Source: Codonopsis lanceolata
Taxonomy: Eukaryota > Streptophyta > Magnoliopsida > Asterales > Campanulaceae
Direction of reading: 5' to 3'
NCBI GenBank assembly: GCA_013146195.2
Contig: CM028380.1
Span: 79,240,556-79,304,555 of the forward strand
DNA: 64,000 bases
Shown here: piece after piece, positions 12,189 through 23,209 of the stretch
Layout of the letters: the number at the start of each line of letters is the position of its first letter
Numbering within the stretch: position 1 is the first letter of the stretch
Notes under the pieces: model-generated
Told to the model about the DNA's origin: nothing
What the model saw: only the letters and a program-made list of their open reading frames with translations
Databases searched by the model: none
Made by a program: the position numbers and the translations under genes

Positions 12189-12423
12189 CACATCAACATC
12201 TAAATCAAATGTGATAAAATCTATCTGGTAGTAACCGATTTTTGTAGCAAAAAAATGGTAGCAAAAAAAAAAAACCTTTTACCATGAGAATAGATAAGTT
12301 ATAATCAATTGAAACACATCTAAATCAAATGTGATAAAACTATATGTAAGAAAAACTTTTACCATGATAATTGAGGAGTTCTAATCAAGTGAAGTACGTC
12401 TAAATAAAATGTGATAAAATTTA
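12189..12423. repeat. Degenerate tandem repeat (about 85-120 bp spacing) flanking a MULE
   Basis: ACATCTAAATCAAATGTGAT recurs near 12195 and 12307, and in altered form near 12396, each followed by an A-rich stretch and CTTTTACCATGA. The third unit is cut by the MULE insertion at 12424. No coding potential. Confidence 0.6.
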
Positions 12424-13382
12424 GGGATAAGTGTACCATTAGTCCCTGAACTTTGGCCGAAGCCATCATTAGTCCCCAAACTTCAAAAAGTTTCACCACT
12501 GACCTAAGTAGGTCTTTTTTGCTCATAGAAGGTCCCTAGCCCTAACGCCGTTAGTTTATTTCCGTTAAGTGAGCATGTGCCACTCACATGCACCAAATAA
12601 GGGGGCAATGTATAACATCATCAAAATATAGGGGTAATGTGATCCATTTAAGGAATTAGGGATTACTCTTTGACAATTGACAATCTGATTGTTTAAAATA
12701 ATTATATTCATTGTAAAATTATAGATTAATTAAAATTTTTAATTAATTAGAAAAATTATTAATTACAAATTTTAAGTTTCTCTCTCTGTCATGACCTCAG
12801 GCTCTGTTTCTCACGCCCCCATATAGCAACCGACATCTTCCCCTCAACAGCCGGCAAAGCTCCGCCTTTTCCCAAATCTGGAAGGTCTCCACATCCACAG
12901 CCCTTGCCCGCCGCATCTCCATCTTGATCCCCGGAATTTCAATCTCCGGCCTCCATCCATCTCCCAGATCTCCCTTTCCTCTGCTTCACCCACCATACCT
13001 AAACTTCTAAACTCTCTCACGCTCGGATGCGTGCGGGCAAGGCCCAGTACACCCACCTCCATCTCGCCTCTCATCACCGCAGACCTTCATCCAACCCGTT
13101 TAGCTCCCGCCATTTCCCTCCATGTTAGGCCGCTCAAACTCGGTCCAACGATGCCTCCTTATATTCACTTTACCCCTTACTTTGATTAAGTTATACATAA
13201 CCCCCTTAGTTTGTACATGTGAGTGGCACATGTTCACTTAACGGAAATAAACTAACGGCGTTAGGGCTAGGGACCTTCTATGAGCAAAAAAGACCTACTT
13301 AGGTCAGTGGTGAAACTTTTTGAAGTTTGGGGACTAATGATGGCTTCGGCTAAAGTTCAGGGACTAATGGTACACTTATCCC
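12424..13382. mobile_element. Non-autonomous MULE, 959 bp, with 167-bp TIRs and 9-bp target duplication
   Basis: The left TIR (12424-12590) and right TIR (13216-13382) are reverse complements over 167 bp with only about two differences. They start GGGATAAGTGTACCATTAGT. The flanks are identical 9-bp duplications TAAAATTTA at 12415-12423 and 13383-13391. Long TIRs plus a 9-bp duplication are the hallmark of Mutator-like elements. No transposase is encoded. The interior changes from AT-rich (12660-12780) to GC-rich (12780-13140), which suggests captured DNA (a Pack-MULE). The near-identical TIRs suggest recent activity. Confidence 0.9.
12790..13140 (-). other. GC-rich segment inside the MULE, possible captured gene fragment
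   Basis: Base composition jumps here relative to both TIRs and the AT-rich left interior. A 77-codon open frame on the minus strand (12844-13077, start MMRGEMEVGVLGL) spans most of it; the plus strand reads Ser/Pro-rich. I recognise no family. Captured exons of host genes are common in such elements, so a protein or DNA search for a parent gene would decide. Confidence 0.45.
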
Positions 13383-13693
13383 TAAAATTTATCACCTAAA
13401 TCTCTATCATAAATTTGGTAGTAAAATTAACTATATCCTAAATATGTTTTAGGATTTTTATCTTATCAAATTAGTTTTAGGATTTCATCTTATCTAATTA
13501 GTTTTATGATTTTTATCTTAAACTAATTGATTTTGGAAAAATAATTTTTTTACCATTTTGTAGGTCATACATGGTAGCACAGAATCCCTTTGGAGCTTTA
13601 AGCATTTTACAGGAAGCCACCACGTGGCAACATCGGTTTCTGTTTTAGTAATAATTAATAGATTTCCTTCGTAATTAGGACATGTTCTTCCCA

Positions 13694-13695
<2 letters not shown>

Positions 13696-13759
<64 letters not shown>
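13696..13759. repeat. Compound (AC)n(AT)n microsatellite
   Basis: About 28 bp of AC repeat runs directly into about 36 bp of AT repeat. Confidence 0.97.
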
Positions 13760-13761
<2 letters not shown>

Positions 13762-14836
13762 ACCTTGCTATGCGGCCAACCAGATTTTAAAAAATATAAA
13801 GATTAATGTAATTATCTTTATGAAATTATAATTATGCCCTATAATGAGATTTTGGCTTTTAGCTCCATTTTTTCCTTTCCAAACTACCCATGGGTCATTA
13901 ACGACCAAAACCCTAAAATCCCTAAATTCATCTCAATCTCCAATCAAGAGAGAGAAAACCCAACTGGGTAATTGCATAGAACTCTGTTTGAAGAAGGTAA
14001 TGGTAGCTTATCAGTTCAGGAGAGTTTCTCCCCAGGAGAGCTTAGCCCAGTTGCCCGAGCCCTAATCGAGGAATGGTTTAACCTTTCGTCCTAGGTGTAT
14101 AGGTTTTTCTGTCAATCATGAATCTCCTTAGCCCCATATCTTCGTATTCTGAAAGAATCCCTTCCATAAGTCGTCGGAATCTGAATGGGTGATCACCATT
14201 AGAGAAAAGTTCGAACAAGCCCAGCAAGATGATGCTCGATATCACTGTTGGGTTCGGATCTCTTCCTCGTAGTAACACAACCACACGATAAGGGTTCAGA
14301 TTTCTTCCTCGTAGTAACCCAGTCGCCAGAACCGATCTGTTTGTATTCTTTCTCTCCCTCGTGCATTTGGAAAGCTGGAGCAACTCCGGCGACCTACTCA
14401 CCGTCGCTAACCACTCACAAGAAGACAAAACTAGCCTCTCATTTTCTCCGACATAGATTGGGTTCGTCCTAACTATCATGAGGCTTGGTGGCTTAGCCAT
14501 GGCATTTTCGTTGGCCATTCCATTTCTTCCTCCCCCAAATCCCCAAACCCAAAACCCCATGATAATTTCAATTTCTTCAAGTCTTACCAGAGATCTCAAA
14601 TCCAAATATGTCGTGTATGGAGAGACTGATTTTTCTTCTTCAAGTCTTACCTGAGACCTCAAATCCAGATCTGCCGTGTATGGAGAGAGGGATGGTTGTG
14701 TAGAGGGAGGAGGATGGGTGCGCTTTGCAGGAAGGAGTTGTTGGGGTTGGTGGCATTCCAGATCTGTCGTGTATGTAGGGAGAGAAAGGGTCGTGTAGAG
14801 GGAGGGAATGGGTCGGGTAGAGTGATGGGTTGTGCA
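13760..14836. other. Unassigned sequence with a long minus-strand open frame
   Basis: A 261-codon open frame runs on the minus strand at 14078-14863 and crosses the left border of the neighbouring MULE, so it is not a single native gene. It contains an imperfect 63-bp tandem duplication (about 14575-14700; both copies include CAAGTCTTACC and GTCGTGTATGGAGAGA-like motifs). The encoded text matches no family I know. The segment is probably an older repeat into which the MULE at 14846 inserted. Confidence 0.4.
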
Positions 14837-15235
14837 TTGTGCTAAGGGCCAGGTTAACAACACACCAACATCTTTTATCTACACCCCAAGTTCTAAAATT
14901 ACAAAAATGTCATCGTGTGAAATGACAAAATACAAACCTCAATCATTTCTTTTAACACCTCACAACCTAATTACGGTAATGTCATTCTATAAAATGTAAA
15001 GATTCTAATTACACCCCAAATTTCATAAACTTACAGTAGCTCTTCATTTCACTCCATTCTCAATTTTGTTTAGTTCATCGATCTCAAGACTACATCATAT
15101 TGTTAAAAAATACCAAACATGGAGCCTAAAGAAATAATGGAAACAAATAATGTAAGTATTACTTCCATTTTATTCAAATAAAACTTTACTTTTCATCATT
15201 TTTTGTCGGAATTCCAAACGTGTCTGATGTTCGTC

Positions 15236-15440
15236 GTGTGTGGTTATGGTTTTCCGCACACGCTTCCTTGTATGCGCAAAGAACTCACCGCACACACCTC
15301 TCATTGTGGACCAAACGTTGACTACACACTCCTCCTTGTGTGCGCAAAGAACTTGCCGCATACTCCTTCTTTTGTGCACCAAGTGTTGGCCGCACAAGCC
15401 TGAATGTGTGCATTTGTGTGCAAAACCGCACATTGTGTAA
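15236..15440. repeat. Left subterminal block rich in GCACAC / GTGCGC motifs
   Basis: Motifs such as CCGCACAC, TGTGCGCAAAGAACT and its variant TATGCGCAAAGAACTC recur at roughly 40-60-bp spacing just inside the left end of the MULE. A matching block lies on the opposite side (17630-17870). Subterminal repeat clusters often bind transposase; that role here is inference. Confidence 0.6.
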
Positions 15441-15500
15441 TTGACATGTAATTTTTTTTTCATGATTTAAAGACATCCCCTACGGATCCTAGCTAGTGTT

Positions 15501-16157
15501 GTAGATCCAGGTCCAATTCAAGATAATGTTGTAGATTACACCGATGTGTTCACAATGTATGCATATTTTCCATCTTGAGAGGATTTGTGTGATTGGGTAC
15601 GTGCCACGGGAAAGGAACATGGTTTTGTGATAGTTACTACTAGGTTGGACAATGGAACGGGTAAGAGATAACCACGACTGTATTTGGGTTGCGAATGTAA
15701 TGGGTATCAACATCAATCCAAATCCAAGGTTGTTGATAATTTGAGTAAAACAACAACGGAAGTAACAAAGTAATTAATAAAGGAAGATGGTAGGAGAGAA
15801 CGTGGATCGAAGAAGTGTGGATGTCTATTTCGATTGCGGGGTAGACAAGTATCCGGTGATGGAGAATGGAAACTTTCGGTTGAATGTGGGGTGCATTATC
15901 ATTCATATGAGCCTCATCTGCATGGCCACTCATATGTTGGTTGATTAGTACAGGAGGAGAAATATGTTTTGGACATGTCAAACGGCAATACTCGGCCAAA
16001 GGACATTTTGATGGGTTTACACCAAAAATTTAAGAATAATAAGTCCTCATTAAAGATTGTCTACAATTGTCGTATGAAGAATAAATTTGTGGAGCGTGAT
16101 AGGGATGGATGGAATAGTCTGTACATGTCTGAATTGTCGAAGCACTCGGTCTTGTAG
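15501..16157 (+). pseudogene. MULE transposase N-terminal region, relic
   Basis: One unbroken frame from 15501 to 16157 is interrupted only by stop codons (TGA near 15576, TAA near 15669 and 15771, TGA near 15942, TAG at 16155). It reads VDYTDVFTMYAYFPS, EDLCDWVRATGKEHGFV, KKCGCLFRLRG and VECGVHYHSYEPHLHGHSY, with RPKDILMGL and LSKHSVL further on. This matches the N-terminal zinc-binding part of plant MULE transposases often labelled FAR1-related or PKS-like. The CxC...HxH pattern, which would bind DNA, is visible. The DDE catalytic domain is missing, so the element is non-autonomous. Absence of frameshifts over about 220 codons suggests fairly recent decay. Confidence 0.8.
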
Positions 16158-16339
16158 GTATGGCTCCACATTGGCTCCCATTACTATGCATCCATGATAT
16201 AAGGAGTTTTGATAAAACGGAAAATGTTCCTTGACTGTGTCGTCGTAGGGGGTGGCAACCTACGACATATTTAAAATTTTATTAAATACAACAATTTAAT
16301 AATGAATGACTGAAGCATGAGCATAAATAAATGAAAAAG

Positions 16340-17538
16340 ATGATACTAACGTCAGTCACCGTAGCCATGTCAATATTTTCACGTATAGCCCGTAACCGGT
16401 ATGTGCTTGTTCCTTGATTTCCGACCGGTTTCCACATACGAGCAAGCACTTGTTTGTTCTGATACCCCACATTATGATCAGGGCTCAAATGTGGAAATCG
16501 TAAGTATATCCATGCTTACATACAATAAAACATTCAATTAGATGTGAAATATACATCTATAAATTAAACATGTCAAATAAACTATAAATTATAAATATAC
16601 CTTTAATAATGTGAAGTATCTAGCTATCTGCTTCGTCTCATATCTGGACGCTTCACCTAGCTATCTATATAGATAAGCCAGGGTGGCAACTCCCCACGCA
16701 TAGGTATGTACATCATCAAGATCCTCCAGCCACTGCAAGCATGGGAGCATCACTTGTGAGTCACTTTTATCCGTGAAGATGGTACAACCTAAGAGGTACA
16801 ACATGTAAGCCCTCACCGAACATGTCACCTTGTCGAAATCATTAGAGCTGACATCTTCACTGAACCTATTACGTAGCCACTCTAGCTTGACTGAAGCACC
16901 CCTTCTACCCCTCATTCCTTCAATCATCTCACATGTGGACACTCCCAATATCTCGCTAGCAAACTCCAAATTGATGTTCCGTATAACAAATAATGGCGAC
17001 CTTGATATCGGAAGTCTAGTAATACAGAAAACATCGTCCAATGTGACTGTCATTTCACCGAAGGGCATACAGAAAACCGTTGAAAGCAACGGTTTGTGAA
17101 CATCAAGATAGGTTAGATTCCTTAGGGTATGGATCCTAGTTCCCCTTACCAAATCCCTCCATGCTTGGGCACCCTCCAGAATGACCCACTGACGTAGTTT
17201 TGAACGATGATGGTGAAACTTCAAAACCTCTCGATCTTGTCCAATCCCAATCGATGTTGCTACGTGTGTCTTATACGTAATCAGCAAAGATGGGTCAAGT
17301 AGACCACCAGGAAATCCCATCTTAAGTTCAGACTCAGGCTATCATGCTCACGCTCGGGCTCAGTCTTAGGCTCATACTCAGGCTTAGGATGAAAATGTAT
17401 GAGCTCTTGATGTATATGCTCCGAGGGCACTTTTGCGTCACGCGCATGTTGCATTTCTCGTCTGTCTGATGCAGTGACACGATGTCTAATATATTTATTG
17501 CAGAACCTATTGATTGGACCTCCTGTGATCAACAACAA
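16340..17538 (-). pseudogene. Plant mobile domain (PMD) protein, relic inside a MULE
   Basis: The minus-strand frame 17320-16661 reads RQWVILEGAQAWRDLVRGTR, FCMPFGEMTVTLDDVFCITRLP, CSVRAYMLYLLGCTIFTDKS and DVHTYAWGVATLAYLYR. These are core motifs of the plant mobile domain (PF10536; MAIN/MAIL family). A single TAG at 16661-16663 (probably once GAG) breaks it, and the same frame goes on with LGEASRYETKQIARYF to a likely donor at 16600/16601. A second exon below 16512 reads WIYLRFPHLSPDHNVGYQ. An upstream frame (17538-17281, GGPINRFCNKYIRHRV) needs a shift to join. Host PMD proteins act in meristem maintenance and silencing. Element-borne ones are of unknown use. Confidence 0.82.
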
Positions 17539-17629
17539 ATAAGTAATATTAGATGTTATATAGAATCAGTTCAAGGCTAAATAAGTAAATAGAGCAGTCA
17601 TAAATTTTTTGAATGTAGACAAATTTAAT

Positions 17630-17870
17630 TTGAAGGCTGTGCGGAAGATTCTTGATGTACAAGTGTGGGCTTGTGCGGTAGAGATTTAGTTCACAGGAGG
17701 CAGGGTGTGTAGTGGAAGTGAACGCACCGAAACAGGTATGTACGGCGGATGATTTGTGCACAGTTAGGGTAGTGTGCGGTGTAAAGTTAATGCACAGTAA
17801 ATGAAGTGTGCAGCAGTTATCAACCGGACGCACAACTTTGTGTGCGCTGAACCAGGGCCACACATTGCAT
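17630..17870. repeat. Right subterminal block rich in GTGCGG / TGTGCGC motifs
   Basis: Repeated GTGCGG, GTGTGCGGTG, TGCACAG and TGTGTGCGCTG words just inside the right MULE end mirror the left block in inverted orientation. Confidence 0.55.
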
Positions 17871-18295
17871 TGTCGAATTTCCAGCCATTTTAACCATTTT
17901 CATCCAAGTTCTTTGAACCAACCTATATTATACAACAAATAGTTCAAAATAGAGCGAGAGAGAATACATCGGTTTGAGTGAGAGATAATGTTTTGGTTTG
18001 AAGAAGACATTGTGGGCGATTTCTTCTTCCCGTGCGTAACCTTCAGTGTGCGAGCCTTGTGTGCATTTAGCTGAGTTTGGTAAAGGGTGTTGGGTAGAGG
18101 TTGGCTTGTAAATTAAGTGTGGGGTGTAGATAGAGTAGGATGAGTTAGATAGGAAATTTAAATGATTGGTAAAATAAGAAGTTAGCGTGGGTGTAAAGAG
18201 TAAAGTTAAAAAATTAGTTAAATATGTGGGGTGCAGATAGAATTGAGGTATAGAGAGAAGATGTTGGCGTGTGGTTAGCATGACTCTTGTGCTAA

Positions 18296-19179
18296 AGTCC
18301 TTAAACAAATTAAGGGAATATTGGACACTTTTATATTGGTAAATATAAAAAATGCCCTTAGATACCCTTTCTGGTCAGCCAGATTCGAGCTGTTTTACCG
18401 AGTATATATATATCGGTAATGACAAAAGCTCTTTACACTAGCGATCCAAGTGCCCACATTCGTTCTCCGCAGCCACCGAGTTTGCCTCAAGTCTAGCTAT
18501 ATGTGAGGGGGCATGTTTATACATTAAACGGACGTCATGTATATCCAAGCCTGAGTTTGCCTCAAGTCTGGCTATACGTGAGGGGTTAAAGCTCAAGACT
18601 AATATCCCGATCTGGGTAGGATCACTAAGTGGCAATAAAAGCTCTCCCAACAAGTATTTAAAAACCACTGCGTTTCCATATGTCTCAAACCCAGGACATT
18701 TGTTGAGCGAGAAGAGCCCATTGTTTAGCACCATCACATTTTCGAAATGGAGGTTGGAGGGAGAGTAGTAGGTTGTGAAAACTACTGCTCAAATAAGTGT
18801 ACCACTACTGTCCAAAATACAATTCAGAAACCAAATTAAAAAGAAATGTGGGAAACAAGAAGATCAATTATAAGAGATTAGAATTAAAGCAATATTACAG
18901 GCAATCTCAAGTCTCAACAACATAGACAATGGTTGCGATTTGCGAATATCGGAGCAATGTAGAGTAGTTGAGGAACTATTGAGAACAAAGTTGACAATCT
19001 TTTACCATATCTTCAAGCAAAGGCTCTCAGCTCTAATTAAGATTTCAAACCTCATAGAGTATCATATTAGCTCATTAACCCCATCTCACATTACTTAAAC
19101 TTGGAGCTAAACATAATTCCCTACTTTAAGTAGCTTAGCTGGTTCAAAAGTGAAAAGAAACAATTGGAAGTTGGAACCC
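18296..19179. other. Intergenic, no supported gene; short direct repeat
   Basis: GAGTTTGCCTCAAGTCT plus a following CTATAYGTGAGGGG motif occurs twice, 75 bp apart (about 18478 and 18553), inside a 99-codon minus-strand open frame (18438-18737) of no known family. The last few hundred bases are the upstream region of root-cap gene 1. Confidence 0.5.
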
Positions 19180-19187
19180 TATAAATA
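19180..19187 (+). promoter_or_regulatory. TATA box of root-cap gene 1
   Basis: TATAAATA lies 69 bp before the start codon, a normal plant distance when the leader is short. The paralogues at 33569 and 52518 have TATAAG-type boxes at comparable places. Confidence 0.65.
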
Positions 19188-19255
19188 CAACAGAAGCAGA
19201 CCCCATCTTTGCATAAGTTAGTTTAACCCTTCCTTACAACCAAATCAATAAAACC

Positions 19256-20362
19256 ATGAAGATTCAAAGCAACATTAGTTTGTTGGTCATTTTGCTCATA
19301 TTTGTTTCAGCTCATGTGATACAAGTAAGAGCATATTATAGTCTGTATTGTAGCCGCACGAGCCGATGTGGTGAACGAACTGTGTATTGCCCTGCCGAAT
19401 GCCCCGACAGTAACTCCAACGACCCCAAAGCTAAGGTTTGTCGTATCAACTGCGACTCACCCAAATGCACGGCTGAGTGCAAACGTATGAAACTTAAACT
19501 TATCTCTCTTAATTTCTTCTTTATTTTCTGTTTATACGAGATTATTTGTATACTGAGTTTATCTTGAAACATCACAGATCGCAAACCAGACTGCAATAGC
19601 CCAGGATCAGCATGCTACGACCCACGTTTCATTGGTGGAGACGGTACTGTCTTCTACTTCCACGGAAAAAGCAACCAGCATTTCACCTTAATCTCTGACC
19701 CCAACCTCCAAATCAACGCTCGCTTCATTGGCCACCGCCCAGCAGGCAGAACCAGGGACTTCACTTGGATTCAAGCCTTGGGCCTCCTCTTCGGTTCCCA
19801 CACTTTCTCTCTAGAAGCCACCAAATCCGCCACTTGGGACAGTGAAGTTGACCACTTGAAATTTTCTTATGACGGAAAAGACATCTCAATCCCAACCGGT
19901 CATATGTCCACCTGGGATTCCACTGAAGAGAACATCAAAGTCGAGAGAACCTCGAGCAAGAACAGCGTGATTGTCACGGTGCCTGATGTCGTGGAGATTT
20001 TGGTGAATGTGGTACCTGTGACAAAGCAAGATGACAGAATTCATAACTACAAAGTACCTTCAGATGATTGTTTCGTTCACTTGGAAGTTCAGTTTAGGTT
20101 CTTTGGCCTTTCTGATAAGGTTGAAGGTGTGCTAGGCCGGACCTACCAGCCTGATTTTGAGAATCCCACCAAGCCAGGGGTGGCTATGCCAGTTGTTGGG
20201 GGAGAAGACAAGTACAGTACCAGTTCTCTTTTATCTGCTGGGTGCGGGAAATGTGTGTTTTCTCCAAGCAGTGTTAAAGAGAGCCAAGTGATTGTGCAAT
20301 ACGGTAAGTTGGATTGTTCCAGTGGGCTATCCAGTGGAAATGGGATTGTCTGCAAGAAATGA
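19256..20362 (+). CDS. Root cap / LEA-related secreted protein, copy 1 (two exons)
   Basis: Exon 1 is 19256-19484, intron 19485-19577 (GT-AG, phase 1) and exon 2 19578-20362, giving 337 residues. Residues 1-27 form a signal peptide (hydrophobic LLVILLIFVSAHVI). A cysteine-rich stretch of ten Cys follows (CSRTSRC...CPAEC...CRINC...CTAEC...DC...AC). The conserved body starts with DPRFIGGDGTVFYFHGKS and runs through GHRPAGRTRDFTWIQALG and GVLGRTYQPDFENP to a C-terminal LDCSSGLSSGNGIVCKK. This is the Root_cap family (PF06830), whose members are secreted, some by root cap cells, and have no known biochemical activity. Splice sites and length agree with the paralogues at 33569 and 52518. All conserved Cys are present, so it is likely functional. 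Confidence 0.92.
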
Positions 20363-20405
20363 GGGGCCGGTGCACTATGATTAATTAATCGCACTACGAT
20401 TGATT

Positions 20406-20411
20406 AATAAA
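20406..20411 (+). promoter_or_regulatory. Candidate polyadenylation signal of root-cap gene 1
   Basis: AATAAA occurs 44 bp after the stop codon. A second GAATAAA lies near 20619, so either could be used. Confidence 0.45.
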
Positions 20412-22881
20412 GCACGCCAATCCCTGTGAAGGTGTTGGTTTGCATATAATCTGGCATCGGTTTTCTTCTACTGTCGTGATGTGTGTCTTGTTTGATTCCT
20501 ATTAGGCTATTATTGTTTCTTATCTATTCTGTACGTATACTGCATAAAAGCTCTAGCCTAGCATTACTGTGGTGTATGAACTTTGAGCGGGTGTTGTTGC
20601 TTTGCTTGTTTCAAAGTGAATAAATGCAGCTGTGTGTGTCATTTCAATCTTCAAAGATTTTCTAATTTATTTTTATTATTCAGTGTTTGTTTATTGTGAA
20701 TTGTGATTAATTGAATCTTTTTCAACATTGTTACGTGGAAAGATATTTGAATAAACCATTCAAATTTCTAATTATGATGAGGACATGTCCATGCAACCAC
20801 CATCAATCAAGTCCAAAGATGTGAAGATGATACAGCTTACAAAGGACCTATGACAAGATCACGCACTAACACCAAGGCATTGTTATAAAACATGATTCTA
20901 AGGTTCTAGGGAGATCACAAGATGTTTGTTCCAGAAGGGAAGCTTTTGGAAGTTAATTGCATTCAAATGAGAGTTCCAAGAGAATAAATATTTTCAAAAT
21001 CATCCGCACAGTGGTTCACATGACATCACCTAGCACGCCAATGCAGAAAGGCTTGTTATGAGCTCTCACTCAACATAGCTGTGCATATGGGTTGCAAACC
21101 TGAGCGATTGCTCCTGCTACTAAACACATTTTCGTACCCTTTTTACGAATTGCTTGGCACGGTTGGGCGAAACCCTCTTGCTACGGACTGTTCACAAAGA
21201 CAGATTATCCAAATTTGTTTGTTATCATTAATTAGGCATTTATAGTTATTTCATCTCTTTTGGTATAATTTTCATTTTTCTAAAGCGTGGAGGGATGTTC
21301 CAACTTCCAAGGGATCTATATATAGCTAGTCATGCTATTGTAATAACAGGCGAGTATTCAGTAAATTGAGGGTTTATTTCTCTTGTTCTTTTGAACTTTT
21401 CGAGCTTATCAAACCTAGTCTTGTGTGGCGCTCAAACTCCGACTTATCAAACAGTGTTCCACACTCATTGGTGGGTTCTCATTATACCAAGGTCCACACG
21501 TCGTTTACAGGCATTAGGCTTTAACTACCTACTCCTATGGATTTGTTTCCTTTGACTAGTAATGATTTGAAATTTGATGGCAAATAGAAGGTCGAATTTG
21601 TGAAATATATCCATGAACATGTCAAGGACCATTGAATTAAGGATGATTCAATTCAATATATGAGACATGCAAACTAGATCGTCCAGGTGAGTATAATGTG
21701 AGCTCTACTTTCAACATTGTTAGTAACTTGGCTCCATTCGTGGCAGGAGAGAAACTGAAGATGTGAGGACAAATACCTTTTAAGGTACTGCGGAAAACAA
21801 AGAGAGGCAAGTGCATGACTGGAATATGGTACCTTGGATTGATCTGGTGGGCTGTCTCGTGGTAGAGGAATAGCTGGTAAGAAACGAGAAGTACCATGAT
21901 TGACTTATGTCACCATACAAAAGGCAAAAGACTGTATTGTTTTACTTTTGTCATAAGCATGTTGTGTCTAAATTGTGTAGCTGTTTGTTTTGTATTTATA
22001 CTGCATGCAGGCTCAAGAAACGGTCCGTTGCACGTGCCTGGAGCTGCTGTTGTTACATGATTGTTTCATAATGAATGAATGAAGTTGAATTTGTCATTTC
22101 TGATGTTTTTTATTTTCTAAGCTTTCTTAATTTTAGGATACCACTCAGATTCTTTTCTTGGTTACTATTAGTGACAAGAGGTGAACCTGCAAGGTTCTAA
22201 ACCTTGTCAGTTAAGGATTATAATTTAAAAGGCCAGGCTTGGAAAGCTCTTCTCAGACTTGTAATGCATGAACATACATTAGGGCCCCCGGGGGTTGTTG
22301 GAGTATAGGGGAGCTCTATCTAGACTAACCCAAGCTTATCTTATTTTCTTTCAGTTTATAAAATCCGTGTCCTGAGATCGAGTGTTCTCACATTCTTCAC
22401 AAGTCACGAGTGCATTCATGGTTAGCTCATGTCTGGGGAAAAAAAACGAGGCTTAACAACTTCCTCCTGATAGTACTCCAGCTTGATGACTGCAGTTCCC
22501 CATCTTTATCCTTCACTGGCTCAAGCGTAATATTGTTATGCGAAAGCAAATATTTTTGTTGAACGACTGAAAGTCAAACCATGACACATATTTGCTTAGT
22601 TCTGCAGTATGATATATGACTTGCATTATAGGGCCCTTCATAGTGTGATGCCGTGAACTCCAAAAATAGCTTGTAAAGGAAGCAGAAGAAGGTGAAAAAC
22701 AAGTGAAGCTTAGGGTGATTTGTTTCTGATTTTTAAAACAGATAGCCAGGCTAAACTAACATTTGGAAGCAAGAATGGTCTATTGGACATGTGATAATGA
22801 CTTCGCTAGCAACAGTTAATCTATTTCTAAAGCAAAGGTGGTAAGAAATCCTACGGAAGAGTTGAATCTTGATTTAAGGCA
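20412..22881. other. Intergenic with a duplicated gene-3'-flank relic and an LTR-like stretch
   Basis: About 21930-22110 resembles the 3' flank of root-cap gene 1 (about 20500-20660): ATACTGCAT, a GTTGTT...TTGTTTCA stretch, GAATGAATGAAG versus GAATAAATGCAG, and GTCATTTC. This points to a lost gene copy whose body is gone. About 20729-21480 has an LTR-like character (starts TGTTACGTGG, TATA-like CTATATATAG near 21317), but no second LTR or coding domain was found. From about 22670 the sequence matches the region upstream of root-cap relic 4 (49940-50300), marking the start of the segmental duplication. Confidence 0.4.
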
Positions 22882-23209
22882 TTCTTTTTTGGATTAAATA
22901 ATTATTTGGTCCCTCAACTATCCACAAACTATGCGTTTGGTCCTTGTATTTTTTTTGAAATGTGTTTGGTTCTTAAAGTAGGGTTTTACTAAGAGATTAC
23001 CCCCTCACGGGGTTACCGTCAGTTTTACCGTCAAATGTTTTATGAAATTCCAAATTTACCCTTAATAATGTTAGTGGTTCAAAATTTAAAAAAAAACAAA
23101 AAAAGAAAAAAGAAAAAAAGAAAAACGGAATCAGTTCAAATTCTCTCCACAAATCCACGCTTTCATTCTACACCTTCCTTCCCCATTCTCTCCCAAGCTC
23201 TCGCCGTTA

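Larger units (their letters stand above)
14846..18286. mobile_element. MULE (3.4 kb) carrying transposase and plant-mobile-domain relics
   Basis: Perfect 9-bp duplications TTGTGCTAA lie at 14837-14845 and 18287-18295. The ends are imperfect inverted repeats: the left begins GGGCCAGGTTAACAACACAC, and the right end read in reverse begins GAGTCATGCTAACCACACGC, followed by shared CCAACATCTT and CACCCC motifs. Inside are a transposase N-terminal relic on plus (15501-16157) and a plant mobile domain relic on minus (16340-17538), plus GTGCGC/GCACAC-rich subterminal blocks. PMD proteins are known partners of some plant Mutator-like elements, so the layout fits a once-autonomous KI-MULE-like element that has lost the catalytic core. 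Confidence 0.85.

Noticed and set aside
14078..14863. 261-codon minus-strand open frame as a gene
   Set aside because: It crosses the MULE border and target duplication at 14837-14846, contains a 63-bp internal duplication and has no recognisable domain.
13760..18420. A larger element enclosing the PMD-MULE, suggested by GGCCAACCAGATT near 13778 and GGCTGACCAGAAA read in reverse near 18381
   Set aside because: Only about 11 of 15 bases agree, similarity does not extend inward, and no target duplication was found.
18438..18737. 99-codon minus-strand frame with a repeated ARLEANS motif
   Set aside because: The motif comes from a 75-bp DNA direct repeat; no start context, homologue or neighbour support.
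20729..21480. Solo LTR
   Set aside because: TATA-like sequence and LTR-like wording are present, but no partner LTR, primer site or matching target duplication could be found.
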